From: Polyodon spathula | Taxonomy: Eukaryota > Chordata > Actinopteri > Acipenseriformes > Polyodontidae | NCBI RefSeq assembly: GCF_017654505.1 | Contig: NC_054538.1 | Coordinates: forward strand, 18,423,912 to 18,487,911 | Direction: 5' to 3' | Length of the DNA stretch: 64,000 bases | Shown here: positions 55,871 through 64,000 of the stretch, piece after piece | Layout of the letters: every line of letters starts with the position of its first letter | Numbering within the stretch: position 1 is the first letter of the stretch | The notes under the pieces: model-generated | Database searches by the model: none | The model's input: only the letters and a program-made list of their open reading frames with translations | What the model was told of the DNA's origin: nothing | Made by a program: the position numbers and the translations under genes

Positions 55871-58397
55871 CATAACACTGCTTTTAAACAGCTACACCTT
55901 ATCTTTTCACAACTATCATGCTCTCCTTTCTGCTGGTATGATATTCTGAACAGGCAAAGAGAGAGTCTGTACTGTGCAGGGAGGGAGTGTCGGATTAATG
56001 GGGCTTGAAATGAAAAGACTGCATCTAGTGGCCACTCATTTTCGAATTCACTAGGACTCTGATCCTAAGCAGCATACCCTTTGCATCAGGCGCAGACCTG
56101 ACATTAATACAACAGACATAACTGACAAAGTCCTCCCTCTAATGCAGTCCCCTTGGACTATTTTTCAGTCAAATGAGCAGACATGATGCACTGGCTGCAA
56201 GTTCGCTGTTCCAGACATAATGTCGGACAAACCAGTGAATTGTGCAGATGCTGCCTGGATTAAAGATCAGCATTTGTTAAAAAGGCCAGCTCTCAATAAA
56301 TTGTTGTCAATACTAGTGCAGAGGTGGTCATCCATTGAATGTAAGTCAGTCGCAAGGTGAAAGCTATGACATTTTTGGTACTAATACTTTTTTTTATATA
56401 TAAAATGTATTAACAAGAAGCCGTGTAAAACATTAACAAATTTATACTCAAATTAGGCATGTCAAACCAGATGTAAAACAGTTGAAAAAAATAAATAAAT
56501 AAAAATGTTTCATTTACATAAACAAAAAAATTTCTGAACTGAAATGAGGTGAACTATACACGTTTCATTTCTCTCTTAACTCTGTGGGCATTTCAAGGAC
56601 AATGCAGGACTGTCCCAGCTAAGATTGCAAATTATAATGAGTGTAATTTGAACCCCCGCTGATTTTGACTCCACGAACTCAACAAAAAACACCTCCAGGA
56701 TGTGCCCTATATTTGATCCTGAAAATAAGATGCCAAAACAACTGCTATGTTACTGAACAGTTAGCATCAGGGCTGTATGCTAGGGCTTTTACCCTTGTTA
56801 AAGTTTATGGGTTAATCAATGACCAACCTCTGTGGGAGTTATTGCCCCTAACTTGCTAGAATATCTGCATGGATGTATAAGCATTTCAAATAAGTAAAAC
56901 AGATTATGATTGGAACAAAGGCCTCGACCCAAGTGGCTCATTGCTCTGCCACCTCTGCCAGAGCCATCATTTTCAGGTTGAAATCTCAGGTAACTCAGGT
57001 ACAGTTGTAACCATCTCTCAAGTGTGAAAAAAAAAAAAAAGCTCAAAGTAATGTTTACCGTTTTGCAATGCAAACAAGTCTAAAAGCGTCCCTGCAGTAG
57101 TGGCTGTCAGCTACTACTAAACAAAACAGCCTAGCACTGTCCGAGATGAGATTATGTGCTGTATGGTACATCTTTTATAATTTAGTATTATTTCTGGATT
57201 CTTTTTTTTTTTATTATTGTATTTTTTTATTTTATTTTTTTTAGATACTAGCACAGAAATCTGCTTGTGCATTTCACATAGTAAGAAATAGGAAAACAAA
57301 ATGCAAACTTCCTGTCATGACACTATTTATACACGGATTGCCTGTGCTTGGGGTTAATTTTCCTCTGAATCTACAACATTGGGAGGGAGGGGATTTTTAG
57401 GTAACCCGTGTGACCTAACTTGGAGCTAAATTTAGCTTTCCGTTAGGGTAGCATGATAAAGATTATAGGTCATTTTAGACTACAGAGGTCTAAATTAGCT
57501 AGGGTAAACTTTACTTCCATCTCTTAGCATCTCACGAAATGAATTATTTTTTAAAAGGTATTTTTTCAAGTTGGCGTTACAGTAAGGACAGGAATTTGAG
57601 TGGAACTGATGAACATGCTTAAACCTAGCAAGAAATCTATACAGTAATTTTTAGTGAATTTAAGAACAGCACAACTGTGTGCAATAGCTTATCACAAAAA
57701 ACCTGAAAGCACAATCTCTATAGACAATACCATATTGAGTCACTCTGACATTAGAAATATCTTGAGTGGCAGATGCTCTACAGTGACTAAAACACCCAGA
57801 TTAAAAAGACATTGGAGAATTGCATCTTCCCATTCATGGGAGACTGCTTGCTGACATCTTGCTCGTTATAATCCTCAAATTTCCCTGCAGCTGAACTTAG
57901 CATCGCCTTCAGCCTCTGTAGTAATTAATCTCACAGTCAGACCAATACTACAGAGGCATATAAAAGAAGATGAAAAAAGCACTGATCCATGCAAATAACA
58001 TATAGCGTGACTTATGTGCTGTTGAATTAATTCATTTTTACTTCTACATTAACAATGAATACAGGGCTGAAACACGCCACCCCTACTGTGTTTGGGTAGA
58101 CCGGATCAGTATATGTGCTTACAGTATATGTGTTGTATAAGTAGTCAGATAAGAATGTGTCAGTGCTCATGGTTTGGATGAAGTCCAATGTCTCTGTGAT
58201 TTTGTGTTTGTTTAAAATCAGTGCAGGTGTATCAGTTTAATTCGGGAACAAAATCGGACCCTATCGACCCAGAGAAAGAGATTGGGTTGCATGTTAAGTA
58301 TCAGCACATCAGTAAATGCACTGAAGTCTTCAATCCACTGGACAGTTAATAAACTGTATAAACGCAATTCCTTCTCTTGTACACAACTTTTCTTTAC
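55871..58397. other. no gene; candidate conserved non-coding block at 55970-56330
   Basis: 55970-56330 is balanced in composition and repeat-free. The rest has A/T runs (57030, 57205) and no recognised element. Confidence 0.4.
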
Positions 58398-58399
58398 TA

Positions 58400-58760
58400 C
58401 AGTTTTGTATCAAAAGTTTTGCATCATCAGAATTTTAGGATTGAGACATAACAATAATTTAAAAAACATAATAATGAACATTTTCTGGTTCTTTTATTTA
58501 AGATCATGTAATCAAATAAACTACAAAATGACATCACAAAAGTCTACCAGAAGCTATAACTGTAGTACAGTATTTCATGTTAAATTTTGAAATGTCACAT
58601 TTTTCAATTTTTTTCAGTTTTTCATTAAGTATATGAAAAACAAGAAAGCGGTATATATTTCAATATGTTAACTTAACATTATTCATTAAGTTTCATTTGA
58701 CTTTATGAAGCAAATATTAGTTAATTCTATAGGGTGATGCAAAACATTTGGCCATAGCTG
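58400..58760. mobile_element. Tc1/mariner-type MITE (361 bp), TA flanks
   Basis: TA at 58398-58399 and 58761-58762. The left end reads CAGTTTTGTATCAAAAGTTT. The right end, reverse-complemented, reads CAGCTATGGCCAAATGTTTT, and both continue tgcatca. Outer and inner parts of the terminal repeat match; the middle has diverged. The AT-rich interior has no transposase, so its 102-codon frame is incidental. Confidence 0.72.
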
Positions 58761-58762
58761 TA

Positions 58763-59163
58763 GGGAAGGATGCGGTCTAATGACAAACTTTCTTTGTTCA
58801 TATTGAGATAGTAAACCAAAGCAGAGAACGTATGTTAAAAAAAAAAAGACCACATAAAACAATCAGACACCGGTCCACTGACTCATGTGAGCTGTGTATT
58901 TGTATCAACCATGCAATGCTTTAAAAATAGCAAAACAGTAACTACTGAGAAATAGCGGAGATTTAAAAAAAAAAAAAAAAAAGTTATCAAAAGCTGGAAT
59001 AAGTAAGACATAACATTATTAAATGAACGATAAGGTAATTCTTAAGCGACAACGATCAGTTCAGCCTACCTATGTCAGTATGTTTGTTGGAAGAGAAATT
59101 GGGGGTCATTACAGTACCTGCATGGATGCTGTATACAGAATATATTCAGTATATACTGTATGC
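58763..59163. other. no gene recognised
   Basis: AT-rich spacer with A runs near 58840 and 58965. Confidence 0.55.
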
Positions 59164-59165
59164 TA

Positions 59166-59921
59166 TGGTAAAAGTCTGAATATTGGCAAATCTTAAGATT
59201 CACTGGTAAATGTCGAAATTTATCATGCAAAACAGAAAATGTCCGAAATAAACACATTAACTCTTTATTTCCGACATTTACTGGTAAGTCTCAAGAATAA
59301 CCAAGTGGCTTTGTCTAATGACCGAATGTCTCTCTTTCACGCATTGTTAGGCTTCAGTCCTGTGTAACTCCAAGTGCCACAAGAGTCTGCCATGCTGCAG
59401 TAAGTAAGTAAATATATCTATTTAGGGCCTGTAGTTGTCATGATCCTGAATGACTTAATTTGCATTTAACTAAATGTTATCTTTCATCAATCTACTACAT
59501 ATTTGGAGAACAATATCCTTCAGCACCATTGTGAATTATTTTACATGCAAATTTACCAGAATGTTGGTTGTTCTACATAAGTGAATCACAATATTGCTCA
59601 GTATAGTTCATGTTGAACCAGTTTAAATTATTCAATTATGCATTAATGTAAACTTATTGATGATTATTTTGTTAATGGAAAATGTGTATGTAGAAATAAA
59701 TATATTCTTCGACATTAATGACTGTTTTTGTTAATTAACAATTCGTTGCAGTATAAATACATTCTTCGATGATATACTGTATCTGCATTTACCAATAAGC
59801 TTCGGTAAATCATAAGAAAAGCAATTTATTACTTCATAGTTTTGGACATTTGCCATTTTATTTGGTAAATGTTGACATTTACTGGTAAAACTTAAGATTG
59901 ACCAGATTCTGACTTTTACCG
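59166..59921. mobile_element. MITE with long (about 80 bp) degenerate TIRs and TA flanks
   Basis: TA at 59164-59165 and 59922-59923. The left arm runs tggtaaaagtctgaat...tcttaag...gtaaatgtcgaaattta...aaaatgtcc. The right arm, reverse-complemented, runs cggtaaaagtcagaat...tcttaag...gtaaatgtcaacattta...aaatgtcc. The arms match over about 80 bases with few gaps. The phrase ggtaaatg recurs several times in both arms. There is no coding content. The TA duplication favours Tc1/mariner, but I do not recognise the family. Confidence 0.7.
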
Positions 59922-59923
59922 TA

Positions 59924-60269
59924 AGATACTTGCCGCTTTGCTGGGTTCCTTGATGACACAGTGGTGGGGAGTTGAGTGTTTTTGGGCATGGAGAGTGGAT
60001 GCCACTGATTGGAGAAACCGGGGTGTTACAAAGAATATGCCCTTTGTTCTTGAGTCTGTGCTCAACCAGATTCTGTTGCATGGTCTGGTGAAATATTTTA
60101 CTGATATTTATTTTGGCATTTGTCTCTCCTACTAGTGCTGCTTCACATTAAAGCTATGAAGGAAATCATTGCAACAATAATTTTAAAGTAACTTGATACA
60201 CTGAGACGGCGTATGTTCACCTCTGTTTATTTTTGTATTATTATTATTATTGGTGTTATTTAAATGTAT
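59924..60269. other. no gene; TTA-rich tract
   Basis: Short (ATT)n near 60236-60250; otherwise unremarkable. Confidence 0.5.
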
Positions 60270-60633
60270 TTTGTTGTATGAGGTGTGTGTATATGTGGGG
60301 AGTACTGGGGGGCAGGGAGGGAGTTCAAATCCTCCCCACAAACGCACGCGGGAATGTGGCTGGAAACAATTGAATAAATGTTTAAATGATTAATTAAGGC
60401 TCTAGCCACAGTTGTATAAATAAGGTGTGTGTTTTCGTGTTCCGTGTTTTCATGTTCCATGTTGTCTCGTTCTGTTTTGGCCCTTGTGCCTTTTTTATTT
60501 TGTACAAGTCTTTTGTTTGTTTATTTGATTAATATTATTTAATAAAGAAAGAGTGCTTTTGCATCTCACCCCGCAGTATTTGTGTTGCCTGTATTTCCTG
60601 GTCTGACGTCACCCACCAAGCATCCATGACACA
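60270..60633 (+). mobile_element. LTR-like cassette
   Basis: tataaa at 60415-60420, then T/G-rich cgtgttccgtgtttt repeats, aataaa at 60541-60546 and an end reading tttcctggtctgacgtcac...catgacaca. The end is shared with the cassette at 6890-7234. Probably a solo LTR or terminal repeat. Confidence 0.5.
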
Positions 60634-61599
60634 AGCTTATTACCCTGCAACAATGAAACAAGAAACACGCTTTACAATGGCAATACAAAACTAAAAGCAT
60701 TAATAGAATGAGTTTGGAATGAAAGGCTTCAAATTTAAGATTTAAGAAGCCTTTTATTTTGTGTTTGCATTTCTAATCAGCACAAGAATCCTTTGCACAT
60801 TGCAAATTCAAGAAGACACAGAGAGAGAATTAACCAAACACATATTAATGAACAAAACTAATTCTCAAGGATTGTTTTAAGAACTTTGAATTACAGAATG
60901 CAGGAATGAAGAAGCATGTACTGCATATTAGCATTCTTTGAATGCAATATCTTTAGTAATTAAAATACAATTAAAAAAAATCACACCTGCAACTTGCAAG
61001 CATATGTAATTATGGAAGGTTGAGAATGCTCTTTAATCAGGTACAGTTGATTTGGACCCTCACAGATTACAAAGCAGTTCTATTTCACTGACACAAAATC
61101 AGTAATAGATTAGATCACCAAAGCAGTTCTGCGGTTCACTGAGTACAACCAATCACACACTTACTATTACGATAGATTTATTTTATCCAATTAATCATAT
61201 TTTTGATTTTCAAAGCATTTATTTCCATCTTTTAATTTACTATAAAATTAGAACAAAAATCAATAAATAAACAACTAATATAATTCAGTATAATAACAAT
61301 GATGTACAACAACGTTATCACATGGGTTTAACGGGTGTTGACTATGCATTATTTAGGTAGTGTGGATAGAATCTTTTTTTTTTAACTTGCTTTTTTTTCA
61401 CTAAATAACTAAATACCACAATAAACACTTTGAAAACACAGCTCTAGTCCTTCGGTTCTTATACAAATCTGGCAAAGGATATGTGTTAATTTGGATAATA
61501 CACCCGAGTCAACAGAAATGTATTCAGTGACAGCCTGGTGAACACATTCCATGTGGTACTGCTTTAATGTTTTTAAATCTTTTTCCCCTAGTGTTTTCT
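60634..61599. other. no gene recognised
   Basis: AT-rich spacer. Confidence 0.55.
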
Positions 61600-61905
61600 A
61601 CCCAGTGCCCAATCTGAATGCTTCATCCAGTTTACTGATCAGGAGGACTGAAGATCACTGGGTAACCAGGTTCCCGCATTCAAGCCAATCGTCTCTGAAC
61701 CCCTGAGGCAAGGATCCAGCTTGTGCAGTCCAGCCCATTAGGGCTTGCTGAAGCATGATGAAATGAACTACACCCAGATGGTTCTCCAGCCTAACTCAAA
61801 AGCCAAAACAGCGATTCCCGTGGGGCAAGACTGCATGCAGGATTTGAACCAGGCTTGCATTTATCACCTTGCACTACAAGCAGCAGGGCCTAAAAAAACA
61901 ACTAA
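61600..61905 (-). repeat. tRNA-derived SINE-like element
   Basis: On the minus strand, an A-box-like tgcttgtagtgcaagg (61868-61886) lies about 20 bases upstream of a B-box-like GGTTCAAATC (61850-61841). That fits an RNA polymerase III promoter in a tRNA-like head. About 230 bases of GC-richer, non-coding body follow to about 61600. No poly-A or LINE-like tail was confirmed. A lone tRNA pseudogene is the alternative. Confidence 0.45.
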
Positions 61906-63018
61906 AAAACAAACATGCAATCATGAATAAAAGTATTGTTAATTATGTCCTGGCATTAATATTAACCTCAACATGTGCACTGCCTCATTTAAGAAAACTC
62001 TATTCCCATTGACTGACTACTGACTAAATGAATGTACGCATAAATTACAATGGAATAATGTAATTATCTCATTTGGGAAGATGGGTACCGAATGGGTATC
62101 GATGAAGATGCTTCATGTTAGCTCAGGAGAATTGCTCATTTCCGTCACAGATGCAAAGCGATCTTTTGGTGTTGAAGTGATTATTCAATCAGTTGAGAGG
62201 GTAATAAATCTAAATTAAATAATGTTTAAATATATGGTACTACTTCATTTGAAAACGCTGACAGGATGATGTATGCAGTAACAGCACCATTAAGAATCTA
62301 AAGTGGGTTTCGACAGTAGGGTTACGACAAACTATTTCTCAGGTTATGATACAATACTAGATTAACTATAAAATACTTTTTTTAATTATAAAATGGTTTA
62401 TCCCTCTTATTGATAAGTGATGTGATGAAAAAACAAAAAAGTAGACACAACATAAAACAGCACTCTAATTACTGGCACACAACTTTTCAATCAATGCATC
62501 AATCTTGTACCTATTACACAATGGGGCCTACCATAATGCCGGAATTAATTGTACATAATGCTTTTAAAAATGTGTCATTCTTCTATATTTTTAGAACAAC
62601 TACAAAAACACAATTCTTCAATGTAAATAAAACAAATCAATTTTGTGGAATAAGGAAACATGCATCCTTCACATCAATATATTTCCTTTGAGTACCCAAT
62701 ATTACATGTAAATCAGTGATGGCCTTAAAGTGCAAGGATATAATATAAACCACTTTTTGGATGGAAGGATATTTTGACTAGTTTAAGTGGTCAAATATCC
62801 CAGCTGAACTACCTGATTCACTCCATCTTCAGGAAATGCTTTGATCTACTGGTTACAGCAAAGGTTCCTCATTGAGAAGCCCCCACTTAAAGAGCGATGT
62901 TAGGTTCTACTTATATGCCTTTAAAACGCATTGTGGTTGCAGAAAACAACTCTGATAATGCATTGATTTAATAACCAAATTCAAAGCAACGTATAAAATG
63001 CTTCCACCATGAAAATGG
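61906..63018. other. no gene recognised
   Basis: AT-rich; the 93-codon frame at 62410-62691 has no motif. Confidence 0.55.
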
Positions 63019-63031
63019 ATATATATATAAG

Positions 63032-63089
<58 letters not shown>
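63019..63089. repeat. (TA)n microsatellite
   Basis: Two TA arrays separated by aagaa. Confidence 0.97.
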
Positions 63090-63091
<2 letters not shown>

Positions 63092-64000
63092 GCTTTGAAA
63101 TGCTGTACACAAACCATACGACAGTGGGCGTGGGTTATGTCATCACAACTTCCTGTGTGTTATTCATTCTTTACCACATTGTTTGACTTCTTGTTTTGGT
63201 GGTAGGATAATTACATTTGAAAAATTAAAAAAATCAGTTCAGTAACAAGAAGCCACAATGATTGCATGCAGTTTTAAATTGTAATGCATAGTCAAGGTAA
63301 AATAAAGCTGCATAATCATACTATAACTTGATCATTTTTCAGTTAGGATACTAAATAAATTAAACGTGACTGTACCCTAAAATGAGGCATAACAATTAGA
63401 TTATGGAAAATATATATTTTTTCTAATCAAATTTGTAGGTTTGACAATGCAAATGATTTTAGTCCTAATCTAATAAATTATGATACATCCTGATCCTTGC
63501 AATAGCGTCAATAAAAGCAAGTCTCCTAACTAATTTAAATTACTGTGATTTAAAGCACCTTACTGGAATTTACAGTATAAAAAATAATAATAATGCCACT
63601 TTGTAGAATATATTTAGGGCCCTTTCAGAGTGTACAAAATAACACATTTTTAACAAATCACTCACTTTCAGGGTAAACTTTTACCAAAGCATTCTTTCCA
63701 CATAATTTATGTAGAAGCTAAAATATACCAATTGAGTGTCCTTTCATTGATGTAAATACCTGTTAGCTGGAAGTACGTGAAACTGAAAATATTTATTTAG
63801 ATGAACCAGACATTCAACTAATTAATACATTATTTTTCTGTTACCAGCAGTTATCATTTAAACCTAAACTCTGTATTTGTAAAACAGGTTCCATAAACTT
63901 TGCATCCTCTCAAGCAATACAAAATAGCAAACCCATGGTTCCCTGAAATAGAAATGTAACCATTACCTAATGGGATATAACCTCTTATAGCCTGAATTAC
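63090..64000. other. no gene recognised
   Basis: AT-rich DNA to the window edge with no recognised element. Confidence 0.55.

Noticed and set aside
58282..58590. 102-codon plus-strand frame
   Set aside because: Runs across the boundary of a MITE; composition follows the AT-rich DNA.
1..64000. CRISPR arrays, rRNA, canonical tRNA, bacterial operons
   Set aside because: None seen: regular spaced repeats are only simple microsatellites, and element types and composition are those of a vertebrate nuclear genome.

Overview
The window looks like nuclear DNA from a vertebrate, most likely a ray-finned fish. It is AT-rich and full of long CA and TA microsatellites and decayed transposable elements. 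Tc1-like transposons dominate, with hAT, piggyBac and Harbinger-type elements, DIRS-like, Gypsy-like, CR1/Rex-like and L2-like retroelements. The 3' end of the CR1-like LINE (34140-34206) resembles repeats I associate with sturgeons and paddlefish. That species hint is recall, not a search result. I found no intact host protein-coding gene, rRNA, tRNA or CRISPR array, so the window is best read as intergenic or intronic.

Layout. 1-2400: left-truncated Tc1-like transposase remnant, then a DIRS-like RNase H/tyrosine recombinase remnant and a degenerate duplicated block. 3076-4022: piggyBac-like element with TTAA flanks. 5100-9850: microsatellites, a fold-back element, an LTR-like cassette and a Tc1 copy cut off at its 3' end. 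12206-12610: C-terminal hAT transposase remnant, followed by a palindrome-rich tract. 13826-14745 and 17394-17943: two copies of one unique-looking segment that differ by exactly two indels; the second runs into a hAT-type BED zinc-finger relic on the minus strand. 19326-20861: Tc1-like element complete at both ends. 23357-23897: Tc1-like remnant containing a fold-back. 27963-28524: second piggyBac-like element.

30183-34206 is a nest of three relics: a Tc1 C-terminus, a minus-strand Gypsy-like LTR element lacking most of its reverse transcriptase, and a CR1-like LINE whose catalytic FADD has become FADY. 35429-36826: DNA transposon with short terminal inverted repeats. 38270-38827: L2-like LINE 3' end. 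42627-44037: Harbinger-like element with TTA flanks and an inner repeat that recurs near 48.5 kb. 45816-46354: hAT-like terminus with CCAAT-rich repeats. 49381-49677: minus-strand ORF with a convincing signal-peptide-like N-terminus. 50101-50181: long hairpin resembling a pre-miRNA. 54240-55870: LTR-like cassette and a Tc1 copy with a mutated catalytic Asp. 58400-58760 and 59166-59921: two TA-flanked inverted-repeat elements. 60270-60633 is LTR-like, and 61600-61905 is SINE-like on the minus strand.

The genes do not form an operon or pathway; the content is a stratified record of mobile-element insertion and decay. Between the elements are several balanced-composition, homeodomain-motif-rich blocks that could be conserved non-coding elements. 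The best candidates for something new are the two-copy segment, the 30-bp-arm hairpin, the secreted-peptide-like ORF, the 35-nt exon-like segment at 9851-9885, and the small inverted-repeat families.
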